Shown here in pieces: positions 39,680 through 52,800 of a stretch of 64,000 bases of DNA. The position numbers and the translations under genes were made by a program. How positions within the stretch are numbered: the stretch's first letter is position 1; the number at the start of each line of letters is the position of its first letter. Origin of the DNA: Rhabdophis nuchalis. Taxonomy: Eukaryota > Chordata > Lepidosauria > Squamata > Natricidae. The stretch is taken from contig CM077643.1 of assembly GCA_039707465.1 (NCBI GenBank), forward strand, positions 62,932,605 through 62,996,604. Reading direction: 5' to 3'. Under the pieces are notes generated by a model. It was not told where the DNA came from. It was given only the letters and a program-made list of their open reading frames with translations, and made no database searches.

Positions 39680-40590
39680 GTGACTATGCACCAACCAGGA
39701 AGAGGGCAGGCAAAGGGTTATGAGTGTCAAAAGCACTGACCTGGGTGAAACCCAGAGTATCCAAGAGTATATCAGTGAGATGGCACTCAAAGAAGAACTG
39801 CCAAGAGAAAACCTGAGCAGGAGCAGGCATGAGAGGAAGATTAAGCAGAGGAAACGCCATGACTAAACCTGCCTAGGATGTGCCATCAACTGATAGCTGA
39901 TATGGCACATATTGGAAAGAGATGGACTAAAAGATATCATGGAAGCACTCATTATAGCAGCAAAATTATAGCCCTAGGTGCCTGTTTTGTAGAAGCAGAA
40001 ATCTACCACACTAGATAGGACTTGGCGTAGAGAGTATGTAGAGGCCTCACACTTAGTGGCAGGCAATATGATATAGACAAGAACAGCATACATTAAATGG
40101 CACAACCAAGAAGCTGGCATTATGTACAGCAACATCTGCACAATACTATATATTGACTAGACCCAGGTCATCTCCAGATGGGAGATTACATAGGTCATGG
40201 GAAACAGGAGGGCTAGCATGCTGTAGCACTGACAGGCAGGCAAGTACTAAGCAATCATCCAGACCTTGTGGTAGTAGACAAGGACCAGAAGATGGCAGTG
40301 ATGATGAAATGTTGCAGTGCCAAGGGGCAGTAACATTAGGAAGGAGGATTATGAGAAGCTGGAAAAGAACCAGAGCCTGAAGAAGGAACTAGAGACATTG
40401 TGAAACATAAAGGCCAAAGTGATCCTGGTGGTGCTAGAGGCACTTGGTGATTCTGTTGGAGAGTGGCTCCAACAGAATCCAGGAACGACATCAGAACTCT
40501 GTGACCAGTAGAGAGCATGACAGGAACAGCCAAGATACTGCACAGAATGTCCAACTCCCAGGCCTCTTGAGAAGACATGTGCCAGAATGA
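39680..40590 (+). pseudogene. R4/Dong-type LINE remnant (restriction-like endonuclease region)
   Basis: Broken plus-strand frames carry, in order, MEALIIAAK near 39940, HNQEAGIMYSNIC at 40101-40139, NHPDLVVVDKDQKMAVM at about 40253-40303, YEKLEKNQSLKKELETL near 40350-40400, and GEWLQQNPGTTSELC near 40460-40502. The order and wording match the C-terminal zinc-finger and restriction-like endonuclease part of R4-type LINEs as I recall them, including a PD-x-V-V-D core. At least three frame changes and several stops mark it as dead. Family assignment is by eye. Confidence 0.65.
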
Positions 40591-40619
40591 TTAAGGGAAT
40601 AAATATATCCTACAGTAGC

Positions 40620-41610
40620 ACTATTGAAGGAGCAGATTTGTGACTTGGCAACTCTTCTAGACTCACAGCTCTTACTAGAACAGCAGGTAGAGCCTATGGC
40701 AAACAGCTTTGGCTAATGCACCAGTTGCACCCCTCCATGGAGCAGGATAATCTTGCTGTGATTATTCATGCTCTCATCAACACCTGCTGTAGACAGTAGA
40801 AGATGACCTTGATGAAAATATGCAAGAATTGTAATCCAGGAAAAAGAGGCTGAAGCATTTTTTAAGACCACAACAAAGAGTTAACATGTGGAAGCATCTC
40901 AGGGAGATGCCTCTCTAATTCACTGAATGAGGAGGAGAAGGAGGAGAAACAGCTCAATCAGATTAAGCTATTCTTGTGGAGTTGATTTCTTGGTCAGGTC
41001 TATCCAGCAGGGCTTATATCTGCTTGACTAATGTAGCACAGTCTATATGGGGTTGATTTAAGTTCACTCAGGTACAGTCGGTTCAGAGTACAATGGCCCA
41101 TATGCTGACTGAATTCACCAATAGGAGCACATTACTTCAATGCTGCAGGGTTTATATTAGTAACCAATAAGGTTTTGAGTGCCCTTTAAAGTGCTGATTG
41201 AAATCTACAATCTCAAACTAGTCTTACATAGCTTGCTGCTTACTTATCTGCAGCAATGCATTCTCTAGATAAAATCAGTCCAATCTGTCCAGAAAAATAA
41301 TTAGGAGGGACCCAACTGATGAAGGGAGGGGATATCAATGGTTCTGCTTTTCAGTGTTTGATTGGAATATCTTCATAATGGACATTGCTTAGGTTTGATC
41401 CTGATTGTCTTCCAGAAGCTGCTCAAAACTTAGCTTTTTCAGAAGGCACTTCTACATTGACCCCATAGTTTTTTGGTTTAGTTAATTTAACATTCTTCAT
41501 TGTGTTTCATTAGTATTGTTTATTCTTTATTTTTCTTATGTATAATTATTTGTAATTATATACCCCTGAGAGTTCTTAGGGAATCAGTGATCTATAAATG
41601 TAATCCGTCA
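40620..41610 (+). mobile_element. Decayed CR1/L3-type LINE C-terminus and 3' end
   Basis: Starts with frames reading ATLLDSQLLLEQQVEP-like sequence at about 40650-40695, parallel to GVLLDFRLSLEDQV in the younger LINE. Later come attagtaaccaataaggttt (HWLPI-like block) and a 3' UTR with ctgagagttcttagggaatc and an ATC-rich tail at 41605-41628. An unrelated stretch of about 200 bp (40800-41030) may interrupt it. Confidence 0.55.
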
Positions 41611-41639
41611 TTATCATTATCATCATGTACTGTAAAGAG

Positions 41640-43737
41640 AAGTTGAAATCAAGCATGTGTTCCCCAATTAATAATTCACAACTAGCATCAGTATAATAAT
41701 CAAATTCTATATAACCACCAGTTAACACAACCACTGCACCATAAACATGCCGGAAAAGTTCTTAAAAAGTAGTATTTTCACTACCTCCCTGTATATTAGT
41801 AAGGCAAGGCCACCCTGATATGAGGCAAGCTGCTACAAATGGAAAGGGGCAGAGCAAGGGTTCATTTCTGAAACTTTACTTCTCCATTTTCCTTAACATG
41901 GGTATTTTCAGCATGCCCCCTCTGCTTTTTTACATTGGTGGGCAGATTTTATTCAGAGTAGGTAGTCTCAGAAATACCTAGGATTGAAATCTGTAATACT
42001 TTATTGGTAATTACTAGGCCTTTGGGTTGGCATGTACTGGCCAATGCATCACCTGCAACATATATTACAATTTCCAGGTGGACTTCTAGAGTAGTTTCAT
42101 ATAGAAAGTAATCTAGTCAATCTCAGTTATCTAAGGATGATGTGACAGCGTGTAGGTAAACATAGACAATGCATTTTAATGGACTCGGCAGGCAGGTGCA
42201 CCAAGTAGGTAACACCATTTTGCAATTATTAACTCTGTATGTACAATAGAAATTATTAAATAATGAAATTATTCTGTCACAGAAGAAATTAAGCTGATGG
42301 TGCAAAACCCAAACCCAATAACAACCTGAATTTATTTCTAGATAATACAGATAAGTTTTAATGTCACCTGCCACAACCTGGTAACTTCAGAGGTTTGGGA
42401 TTAATATTTTTCTTCCACAGCTAGGAATTTGTCCAGCACATCTGGATGATTCCACACTTGGACAGATAAATACCATTAAGCTATATGGCATGGGTGCCAA
42501 ACTGGAAGCCCATGGGCTGGACGCATCACTTACAGGCCACACCCACCCCAACTCCACGAAGGGGGGGGAAAACATCATGTGATGGCTATGTGAACAAACA
42601 AAAGTGCCAATGCTTTGCTCTTTGCTTCTGTTAGCCTGGTCCTAAGAAAGATAATGAATAGAGAGATAAAATTCAAACATCAAACAAACAAGAAATCATG
42701 TGGGGAAGTTTTCTGTCCTCCCCTTCATCTATGTTGTATCTATCTACAGCAAGCCACAGGTAGTACAATCCAAATTTTGTAAGAGAATATGTATTAGAGA
42801 ATGAAATAAAAGAAAACATAACAAAGCCCAACCACAGCAATGCATACATGTATACATGTATAATCTCCTGTGAAGTTTTCTACAGTAGAATTGCTGGTCA
42901 CGAACACTTCTGACCATGATCAAATCGGGTTCCGACCAAAAAAATCACACACACACCAGCCAATTTCCCCTTCTGCACCATTCTTTTTTTGTAAGCACCA
43001 AATTTCCAAAATTAGGTTCGGGGTCATAACTGTTTGCGACCAAAGTTATGGAACAAATTATGGTCGTGACCAGAGGTGAACCATATTAAAGGAACAAAAT
43101 ACACACATACACATACTATAATCAGACATGAGGGAGCAGAGGCAAGTAAAACATATAACTCACTTGCACCTACATCTGGTTTCTATCATGACATCATTAC
43201 TTGTTCCATCATTGTTCTAGCACAGTTAGCTGCAGAACCAAATACCTCCCCCCATCTGAGAAATAAAACGTGTGCCAATGTAGGGAGGGAAATGGCATTT
43301 GAGCCATTACACTACAGTGATGAAATGCTTTGTCACAAGCAATTCCTCTTATGGATTTAAGTGGGCTGTAAAGACACATTCATTCTTTCATGCAGTTGAC
43401 AGTAATTGATAGCTTGTTTTAACCAGAAGAAAATTGTTCTGTTGAATAGACATTTATGGCTGCTGTTTTTTTTTAAATTCATCTTTAGGATATTGATTTT
43501 ATTTTTTTAATTATTTTTATCTAAGTCATTATCAACCAGTGAATGATCTAGAACAGCACCACTTTCAAACCAAAGAAATAATAAACCAGAATCATGGATG
43601 GTTCATCATTTCCATTTTGCCATCACAAATCTCAATTTTTCCCATTTTCCCATTCTATATGCTATCTTTATACACTGAACACACTGCAACTATGTCTGTA
43701 ACAACTTTATCTGTGGCATGTGATAATACATTTTAGG
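41640..43737. other. Intergenic, small repeat relics only
   Basis: About 42487-42560 resembles a hAT-type fragment (gtgccaaactggaagcccat, gggctggacg). About 42894-43073 is bounded by ctggtcacga and tcgtgaccag, a perfect 10-bp inverted repeat, with no clear target duplication. The rest is unrecognised. Confidence 0.4.
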
Positions 43738-43840
43738 TATGGCCATGGTCCAGTGATAGAACACATGGCTTATATGCAGTTCCTTATCAAGCAATTCCTA
43801 GGTTTAATTATGATAGTTCTGGATTGGCCAGCAAAAGGTT
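43738..43840 (+). mobile_element. Old tRNA-derived SINE
   Basis: The phrase ggccatggtccagtgataga followed by acacatggctt resembles an A-box region, and ctaggtttaattatgat a weak B-box region, with the spacing of a tRNA-headed SINE. Diverged. No tRNA fold is expected. Confidence 0.5.
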
Positions 43841-44144
43841 TTATGTATTAAAAATCCAAGGAGGTGCACCTAAGTCTTCCTGTGGTCCACAGAGCTTCAT
43901 CTACTGCAGTTGCCAAAAATTATCAGCATTGTCATCCAACTTTCTAAGAAAAAACATATGAAAATTGTGCAATTTCTAAAATGAGTTTAACACCATTTAG
44001 AAAACAAGAATAAAAAGAATAAAACCTATCGTTCTTTCAAAAAAAAGAAGAAGAAGAAAACCAGCAACAAAATCTAGATCAGGATGAGTCCTCATTATCA
44101 CCATCTACTACAGCTCTTGCTGTGCTTACAATTCACTGGAGGTG

Positions 44145-45830
44145 AGACCCTACTCACTAACTTGGGTTCTAGGTTGGGATTGTTGCTGTTGTACCAGCCT
44201 CCCTGCAACATACCAACCCCCTGCCTCAGATGACCCCAACTCTGGGTTGGCAGTGAAATCCTCCAGACTTAGACACTTCAATTTTCCTTCTCTGTGCGTA
44301 GCGTCTGGGATATGTTCAGGAGCTCATGGCCACAATGATGGCCATGGGCCTATCTGAAATCATCTGGAGCCTGACCCAGGACAATGGTCACACACACTGG
44401 ATCTGGTATTCCTGTTGGAACAGTGGCCATATAATCTGAAACTGGAGTAGTTTTTGTTGCCATGGTCAGATCATACCATGATCACTATGAGATCCTGTGG
44501 CCCCACAATCCATTACACAAATCCATTGTATTAGCCTGTCCTGGCAACTGACACGCCTTAATGGGTTTCAGAGGGAGTTGGAGATTGCTCCTTCTGGTCT
44601 GCTGTATGTTCATCACCATATTCCACTTGAAATAAGAAGGTAGTGGAGGCTTTGGATTAGATTGGATTGGGCTGGACTGTATTTGATGTAGATCCCACCT
44701 CTCCCTATGTTTATGAAGCAGTTAAAACTGAGAGAAGCATTCAGGATATTGCTTGTGTTCAGCCTGACATAACTTAGAGCTACTATTAAGGCCTATTTGG
44801 TAGCAGTAAAGGCAGCAAAGAATTAGTACTTCTCCACCTTTATGGTACCTATGGATAGCTATTTTGCAGACTGGTTTCATGTGATAAATAAGATCCAGGG
44901 GGCTTAGAAAACCCCTTGGATGGATGTGCAGAAGAATTTGTTCAGTATCTGTCAAAGTTGTTCTTTTAGAACAAAATTGTTCTTAAAATTTTTGGCTTTT
45001 TTTAGCTGTGAGGGATTCTAGAGGTGGTAATATCTTCTTTGAGTTAAGGGTTGTTTCACTAGAAACAAGAAGCCCTTGGTTCATCCCCTCCTCAAGAAGA
45101 CGTTAATGGACCTCACTATACTGGCAATTTTCATCCAGTATCTAAACTTCCCTTATGGGAGAACGTACTTGAGATGGTGGTTTCACAATTATTTCAGAGA
45201 AACCTGGATGAAGTGAATTATGTGAATCCTTTCAATCAGGATTCAGAGCAGAGGTGGATTTCTGCCAGTTGTATTGTGTGTTAATTTGTGCCCATTTGGT
45301 GGCCTCTACTCAAGAGTCACCTCCAGCTGGACTACTGTAATGTATTCTAATGTGATATGTTCTACATGGAACTGCTTTTGAAAAGAATGTAGAAGCTTGT
45401 AGAGCTGGTACAGAATGCAACAGCACAGGCAGTTGTATTTTCCCAAAACAACATGTTACACCTCTGCTCCAAGGCTGCATTGGTTAATATTCTGTTTTTT
45501 GATCCAATTCTAGGTGCCGATTTTGACCTTTAAAGCCCCACGTGGCAAAGGACCTGGTTATTTAAGGAAGTGTCTCCCCTCCTGCTTACATCTGCCAGAT
45601 CTAGCAGAGAGGACATATTATGAGTCCTGTCAGTTAGGGAGCTGACAGATAGCAGATCCAAGGCAATAGACCTTTTCTGCTGTTGTCCCGGCTTTATGGG
45701 ACATTCTTCTCTCTAAGTGAGGATGGCCTCATTCCTTTTAATTTTCTAGAAGCCCTTAAGACCTGGTTGTGTCATTAGGCCTGAAGACCCTAGGGAATTG
45801 GTGAAATAACGAGATGGCTCCAATGTCGTT
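44145..45830 (+). pseudogene. Decayed L2-type LINE, endonuclease to RT C-terminus
   Basis: Broken frames parallel the intact LINE at 2430-5885. MATMMAMGLSEIIWSLTQDN and GHTHW near 44330-44400 match its endonuclease. HPLLKKTLMDLT with WENVLEMVVSQLFQ near 45080-45200 match the RT N-terminus. LDYCNVF-like text appears near 45330. The RT core between them is deleted. The end carries ttttctagaagcccttaaga. Much older than the 2430 copy. Confidence 0.65.
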
Positions 45831-45847
45831 AACCCAAGATCTTCACT

Positions 45848-45975
<128 letters not shown>

Positions 45976-46029
45976 TTAAATGGCCAACCAATCTGTGTGC
46001 AGATCTACACATACACACATACACACAAC

Positions 46030-46474
46030 CTACCTACCTACTGTATTTCTCCCTCTCTATCATTCCCTCTACCTACCTACCTACTGTATTTCTTCCTTTC
46101 TCCCTCTATCTACCTACCTACCTACTGTATTTCCCCCTTTCTATCCCTCTACCTACCTACCTACTGTATTTCTCCCTCTCTCTCTATTCCCCTACCTAGC
46201 TACCGTATTTCTCCCTATCTATCTATACACCTACCTACCTACCTACCTACCTACCTACCTACCTACGGTATTTCTCCCTCTCTGTCTATCCCTCTACTTA
46301 CCTACCTACTGCATTTTTTCCTTTCTCCCTCTACCTACATACCTACCTACCTACTGTATTTCTCCCTCTCTATCCCCCTATCTACTTACTTGCCTACCTA
46401 CTGTATTTCTCCCTCTCTATCTATCCCTCTACCTACCTACCTACCTACCTACTGTATTTCTTTCTATCTTTCTT

Positions 46475-46528
<54 letters not shown>

Positions 46529-47010
46529 CCCCTACCAACCTACCTACCGTATTTCTCCCTCTCTGTCTATCCCTCACCTACCTACTGCATTTCTTCCTTT
46601 CTCCCTCTATCTACCTACCTACCTACCTACCTACTTACTGTATTTCTCCCTCTCTATCGCCCATCTACCTACCTGCCTACCTACTGTATTTCTCCCTCTG
46701 TATCTATACCTCTACCTACCTACCTACTGTATTTCTACCTATCTATCTATCCACCTACCTACCTACCTACCTACCGTATTTCTCCCTATCTATCTCCCTA
46801 CCTACTTATCTACCTACCTACCTACTGTATTTCTCCCTATCTCTATCCCACTACCTACCTCCCTCCCTCCCTCCCTACCTACCTACCTACCTACCTACCT
46901 ACCTACCTACCTACCTACCTACTATATTTCTTCCTTTCTCCATCCACCTACCTACCTACCTACCTTATTTCTCCCTCTCTATCTATCCCTTTATCTACCT
47001 ACCTACTGTA
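46030..47010. repeat. Compound CTAC/CTAT microsatellite with 40-60 bp higher-order unit
   Basis: Blocks of CTAC repeats alternate with the phrase tgtatttctccctctctat, giving an irregular longer unit repeated about 18 times, plus a pure CTAT run at about 46481-46528. Tyr/Leu/Pro-rich frames of up to 401 codons pass through it only because the 4-bp units contain no stop in those frames. Not a gene. Confidence 0.95.
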
Positions 47011-47029
47011 ATACAATAATACAATAGCA

Positions 47030-47385
47030 GAGTTGGAAGGGACCTTGGAGGTCATCTAGTCCAACTCCCTGCCTAGGCAGGAAGCCCTATACCATTTCAG
47101 ACAAATGGCTGTCCAGCATCTTCTTAAAGACTTCCAGTGTTGGGGCATTCACAACTTCTAGAGGCAACTTCTGTTCCACTGGTTAATTGTTCTAACTGTC
47201 AGGAAATTTCTCCTCAGTTCTAAGTTGCTCCTCTCCTTGATTAGTTTCCACCCATTGCTTCTTGGTCTGCCCTCAGGTGCTTTGGAGAATAGCTTGACTC
47301 CCTCTTCTTTGTGGCAACCCCTGAGATATTTTAACACTGCTATCATGTCTCCCCTAGTCCCTCTTTTATTAAACTGTATTTCTTC
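47030..47385 (-). mobile_element. CR1 LINE 3' end abutting the CTAC array
   Basis: The plus-strand phrases agagttggaagggaccttgg and aggtcatctagtccaactcc are the reversed CR1 3' region also known from birds. The minus frame (47346-47158) reads VLKYLRGCHKEEG, LFSKAPEGRPRSNG and RRNFLTVRTINQWNR, the C-terminus of CR1 ORF2. The 3' tail (ctattgtattattgtatta on the minus strand) runs straight into the microsatellite. Confidence 0.88.
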
Positions 47386-47699
47386 CTCTCTCTCTCTCTA
47401 TGGGCCACCTGGGAGTTTGCTATCCCAGTGTCTTTTTGGCCCTAAGAGGCCTCCATAGTGGCTGAGGAAATGACTGTTGGTGGGAAGAGTTACATGGAGG
47501 TGAAAACCTGATCAGTGAGTACATTTTACATTTGTGTACCTTGCACATGACACACGTGTGCTAGGCACAAAATGAGTAGGTATTCTATTATCGGAAGTCC
47601 TTGTGAACATTGTGTTAAAATTTGGTGTAAATCGGTCCAGTAGTTTTTGAGATTAGTGGATTCGTACAAACTATTTTACATTTTTATTTATATAGATTG

Positions 47700-47850
47700 T
47701 TTTATGCCTTTTTCTAATTCTTCATGTTTAATAAAAATAATATTATGTTTGTACATACCGCATTGTTTTTAGCTTTCTTGTACACCATCCAGAGTCACTT
47801 GTCTGGGAGATGGGCAACCATTTAGTATGACAAAATAAATAATCAACTTT
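47700..47850 (+). mobile_element. LINE 3' end
   Basis: Carries tgtacaccatccagagtcac and gggagatgggcaacc with a TAAATAAT tail, the usual squamate CR1/L2-type 3' end. Confidence 0.6.
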
Positions 47851-48089
47851 ACTATAGCAGTAATTTTGGCCCAATCTTCCCATTGCCAAAAATCTCTTGT
47901 TTGCAGTCTCTGCCTGTGTGTCACATTGCTAGAGAAGCTGTTTCAGCCATCTGTCTGTCTTCATACATAACTCAAAAACCACCATCATCTTGTCTTTGCC
48001 AAGATCCACTCTCAAGAGCCTTCAATCATAGAAGAGAAAATGACATGCTTTATCTCCTTACAGTGCATTTGCCACCAATAGCCATTTTG

Positions 48090-48091
<2 letters not shown>

Positions 48092-48124
<33 letters not shown>
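48092..48124. repeat. (CA)n microsatellite
   Basis: About 16 CA units. Confidence 0.95.
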
Positions 48125-48128
<4 letters not shown>

Positions 48129-48179
48129 ACTCCAAGCAAAGTACTTCTCTTGATTAAAAAAAACACGAAGAAAGCAATA

Positions 48180-49525
48180 TAGCTAAGCATAAGAATAAGA
48201 AAAGGAAAGGAAACCACTTGAGGTAGCATTTAAATTCATATTGATAACTGACTTGCTGGGCCAGAATAGCAAAAATGTAAAGGAGAAAATATATGTGCTG
48301 CGGTGTTCAGTGTGCAACCTTTCAATAATTCAAAGTAGATGTTGTTAATCAAACGTTTTAATTTAGCACAAATGGAAGGCAGACATTCGCTTTCTGCCTC
48401 GTCTAGTTGGGTTGAAAAGGGCATTTTAGTAACAGCATCAGACTGTAAGCAAAGTCCGTAGCAATAAATTGCACAAACAGGGCTGAAATCCTAAAGATGG
48501 AAGATAAGGAAAGTGGGGTGCCTCAGGCAGGCAAGGGAAGCCAGGTATAGGCTGCACATAACTGCCTCTTTGCTCAGGGGTTGAAAAACTTAATTGAATT
48601 TTCTCAGGGAGGATTTTCAACAGAGAGGCAATGCAGTGGGAAAAGAAACCTCAGGAGGATGGAAGACCTGGTGCAGCCACACCTGAGTGTCTTTCTCTCT
48701 GTGTTCAGACTGAAAACCTGCAAAAATTTCAGCAGAGAAGAATTTCAGCTCCTGAGTGGAGCCTCCCAGATGCTCCCTCACCCTCCTGAAGCACTCCACG
48801 CTCCTTACCTAGGGCCCCTTGCACTTAACCCACATAATTGCAATGAACAACAAAAGTGAGTGCCAGGATTGTGGTTGTTGAACAAAGCAGTCATGTGGGT
48901 ACTCAACATGATGTCTCAGCTAACAACCACTTTGCTCAGTGACAGATTCCAGTCCCAATTGTGCATATAAGCTGAAGACTGTCTGTACGCGCTATTTCCA
49001 ATAAAAGTGGTAAGAAATGAAGTGGACAAATCCAGTGTGTCTTTGAAAGTGCCAAACTGCAGCTTTAGCAAAGCTGATTCTCCCGGCTCCCAGAGCTCTG
49101 AAACCTGGGAGAGATTGCTAAATTTATGGTCTTGTAATGGTCATAATCTATACAGGTAGTCTTTGACTTACAACAGTTCATTTAATGACTGTTCACGTAG
49201 TTACAACAGTAAATACAAATTAATCTCAGTGAAAAACCCATTTCTGCTTTGGCTGTAATATCCATCGCATGTTATAAGCATTGTAAAATAAAAATAAAAA
49301 CAGACACAAACTCATCCAACTCAGATTGTTCCTTCTTTCTGATTTCACGTTTTAAAATCAACAAATCTCATGTTGATCGCTCATATTACCAATGCAGGGA
49401 CTGATGATGATAGGTGGGAATAATAATAGTAACAGTAATAATGACAATGACAATGACAATAACAACAACAATAATACAAATTATAGAAATTATAAAAATT
49501 ATATAAGATGCTGCAGCCTTTATTG
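48180..49525. other. Intergenic upstream of DDX24
   Basis: Mostly unrecognised. A left-end fragment of the TA-flanked MITE (acaggtagtctttgacttac) lies at about 49154-49175, and degenerate phrases of the same family at about 48850-48990. An ATAATAATG-type simple repeat lies at about 49420-49475. Confidence 0.45.
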
Positions 49526-49654
49526 CAGGTGTCTCCAAACTTGGCAACTTTAAGACTTGTGGACTTCAACTCCCAGAATTCGGGGAACTTGGCTGGAGAA
49601 TTCTGGGAGTTGAAGTCCACAAGTCTTAAAAGTTGCCAAGTTTGAAGACCTCTG
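49526..49654. mobile_element. Palindromic hAT-like MITE, copy C
   Basis: A 129-bp inverted repeat with termini caggtgtctccaaacttggc and gccaagtttgaagacctctg. The flanks ctttattg and ttttattg match in 7 of 8 bases. It is a diverged subfamily, with a tggctgg centre instead of two full copies, and ends about 50 bp from the DDX24 promoter motifs. Confidence 0.82.
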
Positions 49655-49689
49655 TTTTATTGCAAAGGAAACGACGCTTTAGAACCTGT

Positions 49690-49880
49690 GGGCGCCGGAT
49701 GATGACGTCAGTCTGTCATGGACGCTCCCGAGAAGCCTCCACGTGGTACAGTTTTCCGGGAAAGCGGTAGAGTTCGGCAGCGTTTGCGATAAAGTGTGTT
49801 GTTTCGGATGGTGTAAATGCCTTTTGAGCGGCTTTTAGCTCCGTAAACGATCTGAAGTACCTTCTGAACGGGTAACGGAA
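49690..49880 (+). promoter_or_regulatory. DDX24: DDX24 promoter and probable untranslated first exon
   Basis: A short CpG-richer block that sits where DDX24 exon 1 should be. It has a perfect CRE palindrome TGACGTCA at 49703-49710 and an E-box CACGTG at 49740-49745. No TATA box is seen. Possible splice donors include ggtaac near 49870, but none can be fixed from sequence. A short upstream reading frame lies at 49718-49792. Confidence 0.65.
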
Positions 49881-52800
49881 TATGGGGGAGAGAGGGTTGT
49901 TATCCGATCGGAGATAGTTAAAAGGATAAGGAAAAAAGCAGCTACAAATGTGGCGAGTGGTAGCGGCGGATAAAGTAATGGAATCGCCCTAGTTTTTTTT
50001 CTTTCCCTGATCATGTTGCTCAAGCTGAATCCCACGTGTCATGAAGCCGCGTTGTAAGGCTTCATCCCTAAACATATTGATTTCTACTTAAATATCGATC
50101 TTTTAGAAGCCTCGGGATGGAATTCACTCTTTGCCTTATGAACGCCAATCTCTTATACTATCTTGTCGGTAGGCATTTTCGGAAGTTAGGCTAAGGTATT
50201 GTAACTGGCTCAAAATCACCCGGGGAGGTTTACAGGTGACCAAAACGATAGCAGGGTTTGTGGGATTCTAATTTGATTTATTAGATTTATTTTTATTTTA
50301 TTTATTTCGTCAAGCATAAATTAGATAACAGATGTAAGTATAAACATGATTATGAATATATGAAATGAATACGAATACAAGGGAATATTAGGACAGGGAC
50401 AGTAGACATGCTGGTGCGCTTATGCACCCCCTTAAAGACCACTTAGAAATGGGGTGAGGTTGACAGTAGACAGTCTAAGATTAAAGTTTGGGGGATTTGG
50501 GGAAGAAACCACAGTGTCAGGTAGTGCATTCCAGGCATTGACAACTCTGTTACTGAAGTCGTATTTTCTGCAATCAAGTTTGGAGAGGTTTACCATACGT
50601 TTGTATCTATTGTGTGCTGTGTGTTGGTTGAAGCTGAAGTATTCATTTAGGACATTGTAGCAGATAATTTTATGTACTAAGTTTAGGATGGGGAAGTTCT
50701 AAGTTGTCTAAACTCAAAATTTCAAGTCTGATGGCATAAGCTATTCTGTTGTGAGCAGAGGAGTGTTCGATGCAGTGCGGATTCCAGACAGATGAGCTGT
50801 ATTCAAGAATTGGACTAGCAAAAGTTTTGTATGCCCTAGCTTGCAGTTCAATATTACCAGAGAGGATTGAGACAGTTTAATTTGAAATTTATAAAACTCT
50901 GCATGACATAAAGAAAATGGACGGGAAGAAATTTGTCTCCTCTGGGACGAGAAAAATCCTCTAAAACTGATTGGAAGAGGATTAGAACAGACAAAAAGAA
51001 AGGGTTTCTTTACACAGTATGTGCAGTACCATGAAATCAGTAGCACCCATTAATATGGACAGTTTAAAAAAAAGATTGGATAAGTCTAATGTGGGGGGAG
51101 AGAAAGATTGATTAAAGACTATCATTTAATTTTTATCAGTTTCAAGGAATGCTTCTGAAGACTCCAGAAGCATTTTTTTATTATTGTGACAAATGAATCC
51201 TGGATTAAAGTACATTAAATTTGTACAACAGAACTTTGAAGTTGTAAAATATCTAAAAGGTATAATTATGATTGGCCACCTCAGTCAGGGTAAGATATCA
51301 CAGCACAGCCTTTAAAAATTTTTTCAAGATATGTTTCATTGTTTGCAGTGGCAAGAGTTAGACCTATCACCTTTATCTTTCAGGTGTTAGAGTTTCTTTT
51401 ATTCATAACATGTTGTAATTGCAGGCAATCAAGAACACAGCAATCTCAAATGTTAAAAGCCACATCCTGATGAGACATTATCAGTGTAGGAGACCTAAAT
51501 TCAACTCTTCACTCAGCCATGATGTTTAATAAATGTTGTTAGGATAACCATACATACACCATCTTAGAACGATGTTGTGAAAATAAAGTTGGAAGTAGCA
51601 ATGCATGATACTGGGTGTTCTGGGAGAAGAGGCAGAATGAAAATGAATAATATATTAAAAATTAAGAAGTTAATGACTGAACACACATATACTAAGTGCA
51701 ATGAGATTTGGTAAGTTATATAACTCCACTCATTTTGGTTTATGGTTTAGCTTGGTGAAGTTAGCCAATTATGCATTATTCAGTAATAATGTATGCAAAT
51801 CATTGCAAATCATTGCTTGGCATACTGGAAAAATCCTGTCAGTTTCACAGTTCCACCAACCTAAATAATTATTTTATCTAGCTATAAAATTAATATTGTC
51901 ATACTTGCTATGAATCCATTTTTAATGTTCACTAATATTTGATTTGTATTTGGTATATTTATACTGATATATAAAATCCCTTTTGTAAGAGGATATATTC
52001 CGGGAAATATTTCTTCCAACTTCTTCTATCTGTGTGATTGAAATGCATACTTTAAAAGTATTCCTTTTCTACTCTGTTTTTAAAAAAAATCTCAGTTCAT
52101 TGCTTCCCACCAACTTTTAAATCCTTAGACCAGGGAAAAGTTGCCAGTAATTATATAAGTTGTATGTGAATAATGCCTGCAATTAAAAATCTACAACTGA
52201 GACTAAAATTGAGGAGATTGCTGTACAGAACAAAATATGCAGAACCAAATGTTCAAAAACAAAGCAGAAAACATAGGCATATGAAGGCCATATTGAGGTC
52301 TGTTGAAGTAGGAGTATTCATAGGACAGATTTTTTTCCCTCTTCTTCCTAAGAGAATTATTAACAATAAAGCTCCAGTAGGTATTACGTTTTTAAAAACT
52401 GGACTTTCAGTATTGTTAAAGATAAACTATAATTTCTGCTCATAATATGTACAAGTACTCCTTGACTTAAAACTATTTGTTTAGTGACTGTTACAATTAT
52501 AACAAGCACTGAAAAAAGTAACATATTACCAGTTTTCCCACCTACAATTGTTGCAGCATCCCCAAGGTCATGTGATCAAAATTCAGTCAGGTGGCAACTG
52601 CCAAGAATTTATGACCGTTGAGGATCCTGGGATCATGTGATTCACTTAACTACAGTGATTCATTCAACAACTGTGGCAAAAAATAATATAAAATGGGGCA
52701 AAATTCACTTAAGAACTGACTTGCTTAGCAACAGAAATTTTGGGCCCAGTTGTGATCAAAAGTTGAGGACAACTTGTGTATATATTTTCCTGGAAAAGGA

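Noticed and set aside
42894..43073. Segment bounded by ctggtcacga/tcgtgaccag as a transposon
   Set aside because: The 10-bp inverted ends are clear but no target duplication or second copy is visible, so it is only mentioned as a relic.
43738..43840. Possible tRNA gene
   Set aside because: A-box and B-box words are present, but no cloverleaf can be built. Consistent with an old SINE.
46030..47010. CRISPR-like pattern of repeats and spacers
   Set aside because: The CTAC blocks and intervening phrases are all low-complexity and variable in length. The host is a vertebrate.
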